Below are positions 40,070 to 48,926 of a stretch of 64,000 nucleotides of DNA, one piece after another. The notes beneath the pieces were generated by a model. That model saw nothing but the letters and a program-made list of their open reading frames with translations. It did no database searches and was not told the origin of the DNA. This DNA is from Methanococcoides alaskense (lineage in GTDB: Archaea > Halobacteriota > Methanosarcinia > Methanosarcinales > Methanosarcinaceae). Location of the stretch: positions 248,001 to 312,000 of the forward strand of contig NZ_JAQFFK010000001.1 of NCBI RefSeq assembly GCF_027594145.1, read 5' to 3'. The translations under genes were made by a program, and so were the position numbers. Every line of letters starts with the position of its first letter. The stretch's first letter is position 1.

Positions 40070-40390
40070 TTATTTCAGGAAACCCTTTCTCTCAAGCCAC
40101 TCGACCTGTGGTCTTGTGTATTTCCATATTACTTCTGCTTTTGAATCCTGGAAGGACCATGGTGTGATGATAACAATATCGCCTTCACGTACCCACATTC
40201 GCTTTTTCTTTGAACCAGGGATACGTCCCATTCTTACGATACCGTCCATACACTGGAGGGTAACTCTTTTTCCTCCGAGGAGGGCACTTACGGTTGCAAG
40301 TATCTCATTGTTCTCTCTTCGTGGAGTCCTAACTCTTGTGACAGCTGGAGCATCTGTCTTGCTACCACGACCTCCACTAGTTTTTTTCAT
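40070..40390 (-). CDS. eif1a: Translation initiation factor aIF1A
   Basis: A 106-residue OB-fold factor of the S1 type, stimulating ribosome scanning/dissociation and start selection. '[22 protein letters not shown]' region (about residues 39-60, quoted in part), '[28 protein letters not shown]' (in two parts) are typical. The N-terminus is a basic, Gly-rich tail. Stand-alone on the minus strand. Its promoter lies in the following 320-base stretch. Confidence 0.93.
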   Translation of the reverse strand: MKKTSGGRGSKTDAPAVTRVRTPRRENNEILATVSALLGGKRVTLQCMDGIVRMGRIPGSKKKRMWVREGDIVIITPWSFQDSKAEVIWKYTRPQVEWLERKGFLK

Positions 40391-40711
40391 ATTACTTCTA
40401 TAATTGGCCAGATTAATTCCTCTTTAGTTTAATGAAAGTTCTGAAATTGGTTGATACATTTCACTCAGATAATAGGTGCAATACCTCAAAACATTGAGGT
40501 TATCTTCACCGCCTTAAGACCATTTTCAATCTTAAAGGACCCATACAATTCATTATTGAAAATGAGATGATTTTGAATAACAAATCATAATCGTATTCTT
40601 TAATTATAAAATCCATTCAATCTATATAAAGTCAATTGAAGAAGTTAGATAATTCAACCCTCATCTAATGATATCTTGCTATTTTGTTGACATTAGGGCA
40701 CTTTTTTAGGC
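40391..40711 (-). other. 320-base intergenic region, no gene seen
   Basis: AT-rich, holding the promoter region of aif1A (a TATA-like TATAATTG near 40398-40405, minus-strand reading) and nothing that reads as a gene or structured RNA by eye. A pyrimidine-rich run (40525-40560) has no pairing partner. Confidence 0.4.
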
Positions 40712-41086
40712 TTAAACCCACCCTTCTTCCTCATATATTCTTATACCTTTGTCCATTGCCTGCCTGATATTTTCAAAAACAGCGGTATAGAACCTTTTTA
40801 TGTGAAAACAGGACTTGCCTTTAAGAAGATGTAACAGTTCTTCAGGAGCATCATCGAATCTGTCTTTATGTGTATATATGGGCAAGAAATATAATCCAAC
40901 GTGATATTTCTGTATAATGATGGAAGCAAAGAACATCTCTTTCTTCTTTGTTCTCCCAATCTGTACGGTTTTTGTTCCGTAAATATCGTATCGTCTGCTC
41001 TCATCTATTTTTACAGACAGGGGTGGCACATAAGAAGAAAGAATAACCCTAAGTTCATTGAAGATCTTCTGCTTTTCATCTTCCAT
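40712..41086 (-). CDS. DUF1801-like protein
   Basis: A 124-residue protein with 'FASIIIQKYHVGLYFLPIYTH' (about residues 51-71, quoted in part) and 'LLKGKSCFHIKRFY', the core pattern of DUF1801/YdhG-like small alpha/beta proteins found across bacteria and archaea. Function is not established. ATG at 41086 preferred to TTG 41095. It is 50 bases from the pirin gene, same strand. Confidence 0.6.
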   Translation of the reverse strand: MEDEKQKIFNELRVILSSYVPPLSVKIDESRRYDIYGTKTVQIGRTKKKEMFFASIIIQKYHVGLYFLPIYTHKDRFDDAPEELLHLLKGKSCFHIKRFYTAVFENIRQAMDKGIRIYEEEGWV

Positions 41087-41136
41087 AGTGAACAATTGAC
41101 TGTTTGCTAAATAAACATGTTCACTAACTTTCGATC

Positions 41137-42042
41137 TCAGGATCTTATGAATGTCCCTTTCCTATATTCTTCAAAAGCTATCTCTAACTCTTCCTGTGTG
41201 TTCATCACAATAGGGCCATACCATGCAATCAGCTCATTGAGTGGTTTTCCTGAAATAAGCAAGAAGCGAGCGCCTTTATCTCCAGAAGTGACTGAGATGC
41301 GGTCTCCGTCATTGAACATGATCAGATTTTCGGGACCAATGGAAGATGAATTTTCAAGGTCTGAATATTCAGCATCTTCTACTTCATAAGCATAGGTGTA
41401 TTCATTTTCATCAAAAGAACCGTTTCCCTTCATCACATATGCAAAGACGGTATATCCCATTTTAGTGGAGTGTGTGAATACTGTATTAGCTGGAATTGTC
41501 ACATCAAGATATTCAGGATCTGTCACAATGTCCTGTACAGGTCCTTTATTTCCTTCTATTTCCCCGCAAATTACCTTTACGCGAACATTATTCTCTAATA
41601 CCACTTCTGGGATCTGTTCGTTTTTTACTTCCCGATACCTTGGCTTCATCATCTTATGGGATGCCGGCAGGTTAGCCCATAACTGGAATCCCCACAGGCT
41701 GCCATCGGATTCACCTTTTGGCATTTCCTGATGAATTATCCCGCTTCCGGCAGTCATCCACTGTACATCCCCTGAATTGATCACGCCTGAATTCCCCATG
41801 CTGTCACCATGTTCTATTTTTCCTGACAACACGTAGGTGATAGTCTCTATGCCCCTGTGAGGATGCCAGGGAAATCCCATTAAAAACTCATTCGGATCGT
41901 TCGAATGGAAGTCATCAAGCAAGAGAAATGGATCAAGTTGAGGTGCCTGATCAAAGCCAAAAGCTCTTTTCAGGTGTACTCCTGCTCCTTCAATGGTCGG
42001 CCTGCTCTTTATTATTTTATTTATCGATCGTGTAGTACCCAC
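41137..42042 (-). CDS. Pirin-family protein
   Basis: A 301-residue double-cupin of the pirin family. The N-terminal cupin holds 'GFPWHPHRGIETITYVLSG' (metal His near residues 59-61) and 'GDVQWMTAGSGIIHQEMP' (His about 101). The C-terminal cupin is less conserved. Some pirins are quercetin dioxygenases and others act as redox-sensing cofactors; the role here is unknown. Divergent from the ferredoxin-nitroreductase gene at 42258. Confidence 0.9.
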   Translation of the reverse strand: MGTTRSINKIIKSRPTIEGAGVHLKRAFGFDQAPQLDPFLLLDDFHSNDPNEFLMGFPWHPHRGIETITYVLSGKIEHGDSMGNSGVINSGDVQWMTAGSGIIHQEMPKGESDGSLWGFQLWANLPASHKMMKPRYREVKNEQIPEVVLENNVRVKVICGEIEGNKGPVQDIVTDPEYLDVTIPANTVFTHSTKMGYTVFAYVMKGNGSFDENEYTYAYEVEDAEYSDLENSSSIGPENLIMFNDGDRISVTSGDKGARFLLISGKPLNELIAWYGPIVMNTQEELEIAFEEYRKGTFIRS

Positions 42043-42257
42043 ATAAATTCCCCCTAATACATTTTTGTCTGATATTATATGATGTTAATGCAGAACAGAT
42101 CGATTGTCTGAAACGACCGATCTGAATTGTGTTGATCAAAGATCTAACTAAAATTGAAATTATTCCATTTTAAATTTAGAACTCAACAGATGAAAAGTTT
42201 ATACGTTCTTAACACCAACATTAAACGAACATTAATTTTGAAATGTTAGGTGATATT

Positions 42258-43082
42258 ATGCAAGTGATCTCTGTAAACCCTGAACTGTGCACCAATTGTG
42301 ATATATGTGTAGAACTTTGTCCGATGTCGATAATCCTCCCTTCTGAGGAAGGTGGAACCCCTTACAGTCCAGAAGAAGCAGCTGCCTATTGTGCCAAATG
42401 TGGGCACTGTGAAGTATTCTGTCCAGAGGGTGCAATTTCCACTTTGTTCGACTCGACCTACTATCAGCTTCAGGATGATAGTTTTCCTTCTCTTACATCA
42501 TCAGAGATTGGCAAATATATGGTGATGCGGCGCTCTGTCAGAAGCTATAAGGATGAATCTGTCGAAAGGTCTACGATTGAAGAGATACTTGATATTGCAC
42601 GCTATGCTCCTTCCGGGATGAACAATCAGCCTGTTCATTGGACCATTGTCCACGACCCGGAGGAAGTAAAGAAGATCACTTCTCTGACCATTGACTGGAT
42701 GCGCGAGGTCGTTGCTGATGATATTGAGCATCTCCTCAAGGCATTGATGCCCACTCTGATCTCAGTTCATGAAAATGGCATTGACCCTATATGCAGGGGA
42801 GCTCCGCATCTGGTCTTTGCTCACACTGAGGCTGAGAATCCGACTGGTTATACCGATAGTATCATAGCACTTTCATGGTTCGAGCTTGCAGCACAGGCAT
42901 TCGATATCGGCACATGCTGGGCTGGTTTCCTTGCTATTGCGGCAACATCCTACAAACCACTCATGGATGAGCTTGACCTTCCGCAAGGCCATGTGGTCCA
43001 ATACAGTATGATGTTCGGTCATCCTGAGCATAAGGTCAATGGTATTCCGGGAAGGGAACCTGCGAGGGTAAATTGGAAATGA
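42258..43082 (+). CDS. Ferredoxin-nitroreductase fusion protein
   Basis: A 274-residue FMN/Fe-S fusion. Residues 1-70 hold two [4Fe-4S] motifs, CTNCDICVELCPMS and CAKCGHCEVFCPEG. Residues from about 85 form a nitroreductase domain: 'MRRSVRSYKDESVE', 'DIARYAPSGMNNQPVHW' (FMN binding) and 'GTCWAGFLA'. Such fusions reduce nitro or quinone compounds with ferredoxin electrons. Start chosen at ATG 42258 with AGGTGAT, not 42243. It is convergent with the CoM methyltransferase. Confidence 0.88.
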   Translation: MQVISVNPELCTNCDICVELCPMSIILPSEEGGTPYSPEEAAAYCAKCGHCEVFCPEGAISTLFDSTYYQLQDDSFPSLTSSEIGKYMVMRRSVRSYKDESVERSTIEEILDIARYAPSGMNNQPVHWTIVHDPEEVKKITSLTIDWMREVVADDIEHLLKALMPTLISVHENGIDPICRGAPHLVFAHTEAENPTGYTDSIIALSWFELAAQAFDIGTCWAGFLAIAATSYKPLMDELDLPQGHVVQYSMMFGHPEHKVNGIPGREPARVNWK

Positions 43083-43137
43083 GTGTAAATAATACAAAAG
43101 AGTTTATAAAAATAAGATAAATCATTGGAGAATGGAC

Positions 43138-44175
43138 TCACAGGAGCCCTTTCTCCAAATAATATTCATCCCTTGCAGCAACGAATGCTTTCAAATTATC
43201 CAGGGATGTATGCGGTGCCAGTCCGCAACCTGGTGCAAGAATATCTACTCCATCCTCTATGCACTGCTTTGCTTCTTCTTTCACCTCTTCGGGCTTCATC
43301 CCAAGAAGTGTATGCACAGGTGAAACATTCCCTATCAAACAGGCATTGTTACCGATGGCATTTTTTGCATATTGGATCTCTACCTTTTCTTCTATGCTTA
43401 TCCCATCGAAACCTGAAGTTGAAAGCTTCTCAAGGATATCGGCAGCATCCCCGCACATATGTGCTATGGTCTTTCCTTTTATCTCACGGTTAAGCCTTTT
43501 GTATTCCGGAAATATCATCGTTTCAAAGAATTCCGGTGGGATCAATTCTGGCCCTGCTTCTGAATCAGGTATACAGACGACATCAGCTCCTCGTTCCAGG
43601 AGTGCATTTGAATATTCTATGCAAATATCAGTACTGAAAGTTATCAGTTCCTTGATGGTTTCGGGGTTTGAAATGAACCACATGAGGTAGTTCCTCACAC
43701 CAACAAGCGATAAAGTAATAGCAGCTGGTCCGAGGTGACCTGCAATTATTGGTATATCCTCATCAGCTCTCTTCTTGATGATCTCCGTGGCATCCAGAAT
43801 GGTCTTGATCCTTTCAGACTCAAGGAAATTCTCAGGCACTGTCAGGTCCTTCACATCATCTACGGTCGCAAAAGGAAAATCGTTTATGGAAGGTTGTGTG
43901 TCAAATGTCCCTTCTCCCATGGTACACCCTAATGTCTGGGCAATAGCAGTTCCATCGAATGGATAACGGATACCTTCCAGGCCAGCTACCTCATGTCCTG
44001 CAATGGCGAGTGTGGCCATTTTCTCAGAATTAAAATGTGCTTCCGGCCACTGTGTACCCGATGCTTGCATTAGATCAATGGTCCCTGTCTGTGTAACTGC
44101 ACAGACGGGTACTTTGTCGACTTCTTTGCCTTCAAGCGATCTGATGAATCTTTCCTTTGGTGTAATATCTGTCAG
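43138..44175 (-). CDS. Methylcobalamin:coenzyme M methyltransferase (MtaA/MtbA family), CTG start
   Basis: About 345 residues when extended upstream of the first ATG (44070) to the CTG at 44173-44175. The extension (LTDITPKERFIRSLEGKEVD, then KVPVCAVTQTG) is exactly the family's conserved N-terminus. GGAGGGG lies 7 bases before the CTG. The zinc site H-x-C...C is seen in 'IAHMCGD' and 'APGCGLAP'. It transfers the methyl group from a corrinoid protein to coenzyme M in methanogenesis. Which corrinoid protein is its partner cannot be told: neither a methanol nor a methylamine methyltransferase lies in the window. A start at ATG 44070 would delete a conserved N-terminus. Confidence 0.85.
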   Translation of the reverse strand: MTDITPKERFIRSLEGKEVDKVPVCAVTQTGTIDLMQASGTQWPEAHFNSEKMATLAIAGHEVAGLEGIRYPFDGTAIAQTLGCTMGEGTFDTQPSINDFPFATVDDVKDLTVPENFLESERIKTILDATEIIKKRADEDIPIIAGHLGPAAITLSLVGVRNYLMWFISNPETIKELITFSTDICIEYSNALLERGADVVCIPDSEAGPELIPPEFFETMIFPEYKRLNREIKGKTIAHMCGDAADILEKLSTSGFDGISIEEKVEIQYAKNAIGNNACLIGNVSPVHTLLGMKPEEVKEEAKQCIEDGVDILAPGCGLAPHTSLDNLKAFVAARDEYYLEKGLL

Positions 44176-44349
44176 GTGAACCCCTCCTTTATTCGATCTG
44201 AGCTAACATTCCTGTGTAAATAGTTCAATATAGGCTGATATCTCTGATAATTAGTTCCATACAACCTCGGGCTCTGAACTACTTTAAATTTGTGATTCGC
44301 AAGTTCATGTAATGGCTTATGCTGAATGGGAGAATATGGATATTTCGAA
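44176..44349 (-). other. Intergenic upstream of the CoM methyltransferase
   Basis: No gene seen. It should hold the promoter of the methyltransferase on the minus strand, but I cannot fix a TATA box with confidence. Confidence 0.3.
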
Positions 44350-44384
44350 GGATAATTGATCAGTTTCTTATCGTTTTATTTTGT
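44350..44384 (-). pseudogene. Remnant of the 5' end of an HxlR gene
   Basis: GATCAGTTTCTTATCGTTTT (44359-44378) repeats GATCAGTTTCTCATCGTTTT (48770-48789) with one change; the latter is the 5' end of the HxlR gene at 48420-48791 plus strand reading. In-frame stop appears in the copy, so it is dead. It precedes a copy of the HxlR promoter. Confidence 0.55.
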
Positions 44385-44394
44385 CTCACTCATG

Positions 44395-44452
44395 TATATT
44401 TTTTGTTAGTAACTACTTAGAAAGTCTGTATGGGGTATATGTACATTGAGTG
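44395..44452 (+). promoter_or_regulatory. HxlR-type promoter/operator, decayed-locus copy
   Basis: TATTTTTTGTTAGTAACTA (44397-44415) holds the palindrome TAGT-A-ACTA (44407-44415). Aligns with 48806-48855 and 49671-49722, including a downstream TGTATGG...TATATGTA segment. Confidence 0.6.
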
Positions 44453-44487
44453 TATTTTGTTCGCAGGACAAGTACAGTACATGTTTG

Positions 44488-44650
44488 TGATTTCTTCAAC
44501 GATCTCTTTAGGATAAATAATATGATGAACACAGGTCCAACTTACTGGAACCTGTGTAATTGGGCTTGCACCGAGAGATGATGAATTTGATGACGAAAGA
44601 ATACAAACTACGAAAAACCCTGCTATAACATGGTTTGGTTGTTGAAAACT
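44488..44650 (+). pseudogene. Remnant of an iron-sulfur flavoprotein gene 3' half
   Basis: The stretch ...CCAACTTACTGGAACCTGTGTAATTGGGCTTGCACCGAGAGATG... (cited in short pieces: TACTGGAACCTG, GGGCTTGCACCG) aligns without gaps over about 160 bases with the 3' half of the flavoprotein gene at 48927-49502 (TACTGGAACATG, GGGCTTGCACCG). Stops interrupt it. It is a duplicated, decayed copy of that locus. A minus-strand 130-codon reading over it (44417-44809) is therefore spurious. Confidence 0.65.
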
Positions 44651-44807
44651 ACCTTTCTGACTCTTTAGGAATAAAAGTAGACCTTGTGCCCAAAAAAACC
44701 CAAAAACCAAATTTAGGGAATATATTGAATGAGGCAATGCCAGTATGATAAATGTTTCACTCCAGGAAGGGAGCAAATAAATCTGTAAGAAACAGGTACA
44801 CGTTAAC

Positions 44808-45617
44808 ATGACCGAACTGCAAGAAGATTATCTCGATCAAACGGCACTTATAGAAATGGCGAACCTGATAGTTTCCAGAGATGGAAAGAACATACTGGAT
44901 TCCATCGATCTTCGAATAGAGCAGGGTGAGAACGTGGCCATTGTGGGACCCAATGGGTCAGGAAAATCATCCATAATAAAAGTTATAACCGGTGATTATC
45001 GGCCCCGTGCTGAACGTGATATGAGCTTTCGCATACTTGGCAGGGAAAGATGGAACCTGCCCGAGCTCAAGAATCTGATGGGAATTGTGTCCGGAGACCT
45101 TCAGTTCAATTACGCCAGAAGTATATGTGGCTTCGACGTGGTACTCTCAGGTTTTTTCAGCAGCATAGGTATATATCCGAACCATAAAGTAAAGCCGGAA
45201 ATGATAGAGACCGTATTTGAGGTCATGAAATTCCTTGAGATATCTCCTTTATGCGACAAACTGATATCCAAAATGTCAACTGGGGAAGCCAGAAGGCTGC
45301 TAATAGCAAGAGCACTGGTTCACAATCCCAGGGTACTTGTGCTTGATGAACCTGCCAACAGTCTTGATATAAAGAGTCATCACAAGTTCCGGGAAACCAC
45401 AAGGAAGATAGCAGCTTGCGGAACAAACATTATCCTTGTTACCCACGAACTTGCAGACATCATTCCCGAGATAGGAAGAGTTGTTCTCATCAAGAATGGA
45501 AAGATATTTGCCGATGGCAATAAGGAAGACATGCTAACTGAAGAAAAACTCTCGGAACTCTTCGGCCTTCCTGTGTATGTAATGGAAAAAGATGGATACT
45601 ACAGTGCATGGTGTTGA
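44808..45617 (+). CDS. ABC transporter ATP-binding protein (solo)
   Basis: A 269-residue ATPase: Walker A 'VGPNGSGKSS' (residues 43-52), signature 'KMSTGEARR' (a variant of LSGGQ), Walker B 'VLVLDEPANS' and H-loop 'LVTHELADI'. No permease is nearby, so it is an orphan; it resembles the YlmA-like group of stand-alone ABC ATPases. Located between the decayed HxlR-flavoprotein copy and the left repeat of the nrdJ element. Confidence 0.85.
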   Translation: MTELQEDYLDQTALIEMANLIVSRDGKNILDSIDLRIEQGENVAIVGPNGSGKSSIIKVITGDYRPRAERDMSFRILGRERWNLPELKNLMGIVSGDLQFNYARSICGFDVVLSGFFSSIGIYPNHKVKPEMIETVFEVMKFLEISPLCDKLISKMSTGEARRLLIARALVHNPRVLVLDEPANSLDIKSHHKFRETTRKIAACGTNIILVTHELADIIPEIGRVVLIKNGKIFADGNKEDMLTEEKLSELFGLPVYVMEKDGYYSAWC

Positions 45618-45666
45618 AACATCATCACCATGAATAAAATGGTTTGTAGAAAACCTATTAAAACAG

Positions 45667-45780
45667 CCTATTAAAACAACTATCAACAGATTGAAACTGG
45701 CAACTCTATTCAACAAAATAGTTTGCTCTTAATATTATTGTGAGTTTCCATTTGAGTCTGAATAAAAAGGATTTCTACAA
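45667..45780 (+). repeat. Left 114-bp inverted repeat flanking nrdJ
   Basis: The 114 bases of 45667-45780 equal the reverse complement of 48281-48394 with 8 mismatches and no gap (106/114). Starts CCTATTAAAACAACTATC and ends AAAAGGATTTCTACAA. A second short CCTATTAAAAC copy lies just outside (45653-45663). Confidence 0.9.
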
Positions 45781-45845
45781 ATCTGAAGATTGATTATTAG
45801 AGTACAAATGATGAACTTGTTTGCTTAAAAGTATAAGGTGAAAAA

Positions 45846-48245
45846 ATGGGAATAACAACGCAATGCAAAACACTTAGCCCGATTGCTGAAGATATCCTCG
45901 GTAAAAGGTATTACCATGAGGGTGAGGATTGGAAAGGACTATGTGAAAGAGTCGCATCTGTAATATCAAATGGTGACAAAGAATTAGTAGATGACTTCTT
46001 TGATGTGATGTACAACCTTGATTTCTTGCCAAATTCTCCTACATTGGCAAATGCAGGTAAAGAAAGTGACAGACAACAGCTTTCTGCATGTTTCATATTA
46101 CCTGTTGAAGATGATATAGTTGAAATAATGGAGACCGTCAAAAACACTGCGATTGTTCATAAAAGCGGTGGTGGAACTGGTTTTGACTTCTCTTCAACTA
46201 GACCAAAGGGTTCCCCTGTATCATCAACAAATGGTGTTGCATCTGGTCCTCTCAGCTGGATGAAAATCATCAATGCAACTACAGAAGAAGTCAAACAGGG
46301 TGGTATGAGACGTGGCGCAAACATGGGTACTCTCCGTGTGGATCATCCAGATATTCTTGATTTCATCCTTTGTAAGAAGAATGACAAGACGATGACAAAC
46401 TTCAATTTGTCCGTTGGTGTGTCTGACGTTTTCATGGATGCTGTTGAGAAGGGCGATGATTTTGAACTGGTGAATCCTCATAATAAAGAAGTGATCCTTA
46501 CGGATGCCCGTGAGATATTTGATATCATATGCAAGAATTCTTGGGAATCCGGCGAACCCGGAATGATATTCATTGATGTGGTAAATTCCACTAATCCTGT
46601 TCCTCATCTCGGTGCGATCAAATCATCAAATCCCTGTGGTGAGTTCTATTTCATTCCATTCGGTGTATGTAATCTTGGTTCAATAAACTTGGTCAATATG
46701 CTAAAATCTGTGGAAGATGGACGCTATGTAATTGACTTTGACCGTCTCAAGAAGATCACTGAAATTGCAGTCACATTCCTGGATAAAGTCATCGATGTGA
46801 ATCATTTCCCATTACCTGAAATCCATGATATGGCACACAATACCAGACCTATTGGATTAGGTGTCATGGGACTTGCAGACATGTTGCTGTACATGAAATT
46901 ACCTTATGACAGTGATGCAGGTCGTGAAATGGTTGGAAAGGTAATGAAGTTCATTGATGATGTTGGATGGGCTACATCAAACATGCTTGGTCGTGAATTA
47001 GGTACATTCCCTGAGTTCCAGCAAGAAAACCTTCCATCACAGAAGACACCAAGAAATTGTCAGATCACAACGATCGCACCTACAGGTACACTTGCAACAT
47101 TTGCTGGTGTTTCATTTGGAATTGAACCTAACTTCAATTTCGTGTATAGAAGGAAGATCGTTGATAGTGAATTCATTCAAGTTCATCCACTCTTTGAGAA
47201 GGTGGCGAAGGAAGAAGGCTTCTATTCTGAAGAACTGATGGAAACGCTCAGGACAACTCCATCTCTGAAGGTGAGAAACCTGGCTGGAGTCCCGGAACAC
47301 GTGAAGGAATATTTCATCACAGCTTTCGATATTTCACCTGAAGACCATGTGAAGATGCAAGCTACAGTCCAGAAGTATGTTGACAACGCTGTCTCAAAGA
47401 CCATAAATCTCCCGTATGATGCTACATCTGAGCAAATAGGAGAATTGTATATGATGGCTTGGAAACTCGGCTGCAAGGGCATAACAGTCTATCGTGATGG
47501 CTCCAGGGACGACCAGGTGATCGTTGCTGTTAAAGAATCAGATGAGGTAGATATAAAGCTCCTTGAAATATGCGGTGATACAGATATTGAAGAAGCTGAT
47601 ATCGAAGAAGACATCGCTCCTACTCTGATCGACATCATGAATCCTGAGGCATTCGCTTTTGCAATGGAAAGGTTATCTCCTGAAGAGAAGAGTGAGCTTC
47701 TTCAGAGGGTGAATCTCTTCAAATTGAATTACAACACAGAAATTGACTTGCATCCAAAGGAAACTGTAAATGGCAGAAGGACAAAGTTCACAACCGGATG
47801 TGGTGAATTATATTGTAAATCGTTCCAGAATCCAATAGGCGATGGTAATGATTCAATCCTTTGGGAGCTGTTCATGACCACTGTCGGTGGTGGTTGTAAA
47901 GCTCATTCTGCTGCACTTGCGATCACTGTATCACTTGCATTGCAGGGAAGAGCAAATATCAAGAGCCTCACACATCATTGGAGTAAGATCCAGTGTGATG
48001 CATGTAAAGGCCGTGATACTGATGGTAAGTCATGTCCTTCAATCGTGGCTAATTACATCAGATCATTGACACAAGATTCGGTTGCCGGTACAATGGATAA
48101 AGTAATCGAAACACCAAGAAGTGTTCAAGAAGTCATTAACCTACAGACATCATTGAAAGGTGTTTGCCCGGAATGTGGTGAAGAGATAAGACGCATTGAT
48201 GGATGTAGAAGTTGTTCAGCATGTGGCTGGACAAGGTGTGATTAA
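45846..48245 (+). CDS. nrdJ: Adenosylcobalamin-dependent (class II) ribonucleotide reductase
   Basis: A 799-residue enzyme reducing ribonucleoside diphosphates to deoxy forms with B12 radical chemistry. Seen: 'FLPNSPTLANAG' and 'ACFILPVEDDI' (redox Cys), 'GGGTGFDFSSTRPKGSPV' (catalytic fold), 'SSNPCGEF' and 'FGVCNLGSINL' (radical and active-site Cys), and a C-terminal CxxC pair 'CPECGEEIRRIDGCRSCSACGW' (in parts; thiol shuttle). Full length. ATG at 45846 after AAGGTG. It is bracketed by 114-bp inverted repeats, so the gene looks like a mobile cargo or an acquired insertion. Confidence 0.92.
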   Translation: MGITTQCKTLSPIAEDILGKRYYHEGEDWKGLCERVASVISNGDKELVDDFFDVMYNLDFLPNSPTLANAGKESDRQQLSACFILPVEDDIVEIMETVKNTAIVHKSGGGTGFDFSSTRPKGSPVSSTNGVASGPLSWMKIINATTEEVKQGGMRRGANMGTLRVDHPDILDFILCKKNDKTMTNFNLSVGVSDVFMDAVEKGDDFELVNPHNKEVILTDAREIFDIICKNSWESGEPGMIFIDVVNSTNPVPHLGAIKSSNPCGEFYFIPFGVCNLGSINLVNMLKSVEDGRYVIDFDRLKKITEIAVTFLDKVIDVNHFPLPEIHDMAHNTRPIGLGVMGLADMLLYMKLPYDSDAGREMVGKVMKFIDDVGWATSNMLGRELGTFPEFQQENLPSQKTPRNCQITTIAPTGTLATFAGVSFGIEPNFNFVYRRKIVDSEFIQVHPLFEKVAKEEGFYSEELMETLRTTPSLKVRNLAGVPEHVKEYFITAFDISPEDHVKMQATVQKYVDNAVSKTINLPYDATSEQIGELYMMAWKLGCKGITVYRDGSRDDQVIVAVKESDEVDIKLLEICGDTDIEEADIEEDIAPTLIDIMNPEAFAFAMERLSPEEKSELLQRVNLFKLNYNTEIDLHPKETVNGRRTKFTTGCGELYCKSFQNPIGDGNDSILWELFMTTVGGGCKAHSAALAITVSLALQGRANIKSLTHHWSKIQCDACKGRDTDGKSCPSIVANYIRSLTQDSVAGTMDKVIETPRSVQEVINLQTSLKGVCPECGEEIRRIDGCRSCSACGWTRCD

Positions 48246-48280
48246 CGTCACACCATTTAATATTTGATAAAATTCAGGCT

Positions 48281-48394
48281 TTGTAAAAATCCTTTTTATT
48301 CAGACTCAAATGGAAACTCACAATAATTTTAAAAGCAACCTATTTTGTTTAATAAAGTTGCCAGTTTTAGTCTGTTGATAGTTGTTTTAATAGG
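48281..48394 (-). repeat. Right 114-bp inverted repeat flanking nrdJ
   Basis: Reverse-complement partner of 45667-45780 (8 mismatches in 114). The span between outer edges is 2,728 bases and holds nrdJ alone. Confidence 0.9.
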
Positions 48395-48419
48395 TTATCT
48401 ACATAGCAAAAGTAATGTA

Positions 48420-48791
48420 TTATTTTTCCTGTCCAAGAGTGCATTGCCTGCCCAGATACTCACTACCCCAGTCACAAAGTGCTTCTAGTATGGGAGCAAC
48501 GGTCTTACCAAATTCTGTTAATGAATATTCGACCTTTGGGGGAATTTCCGGATACATCTTCCGGTTTACCAGGCCATCTTCTTCAAGCTCCCTTAGCTGT
48601 TTTGTCAGCATTCTCGGGGAAACGCCATGGAGATTCTGCTGTAGTTTGTTATAACGTATTACCTCAACTTCTTTTAGTTGCCAGAGGATAAGAGGTTTCC
48701 ATTTTCCCCCGATAACATCAAGGGTTGCTTCCACAGGGCAGTGGTATTCTTTGTTGTTCCTGATATTGATCAGTTTCTCATCGTTTTCCAT
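48420..48791 (-). CDS. HxlR-family transcriptional regulator
   Basis: A 123-residue winged-helix protein with the HxlR signature: '[22 protein letters not shown]' (Cys at residue about 18; DNA-binding fold begins here), '[20 protein letters not shown]' (recognition helix) and '[16 protein letters not shown]' (wing). HxlR proteins often sense aldehydes or oxidants through the N-terminal Cys. Divergent from the flavoprotein gene; the intergenic palindrome TAGT-G-ACTA at 48817-48825 is the likely operator. Confidence 0.9.
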   Translation of the reverse strand: MENDEKLINIRNNKEYHCPVEATLDVIGGKWKPLILWQLKEVEVIRYNKLQQNLHGVSPRMLTKQLRELEEDGLVNRKMYPEIPPKVEYSLTEFGKTVAPILEALCDWGSEYLGRQCTLGQEK

Positions 48792-48805
48792 GATCTCGCC
48801 TTACT

Positions 48806-48856
48806 ATACTTTTTGTTAGTGACTATATGGGATGTCTGTATGGAGTATATGTATAT
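48806..48856 (+). promoter_or_regulatory. HxlR-type promoter/operator, functional copy
   Basis: ACTTTTTGTTAGTGACTAT (48808-48826) holds TAGT-G-ACTA. The TATA-like GTATATGTATATTAG lies at 48844-48858. Divergently placed for HxlR and the flavoprotein. Confidence 0.65.
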
Positions 48857-48926
48857 TAGATGTCATTTAATTGTATATAAGGCAACTCGTTGTATTTGCA
48901 TAATTCAAAATATGGAAGTTATCAAA

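Noticed and set aside
44417-44809. 130-residue minus-strand reading
   Set aside because: It is the antisense of the decayed flavoprotein copy and the repeat promoter; its composition (many Cys, Ile) is not protein-like and no ribosome binding site was found.
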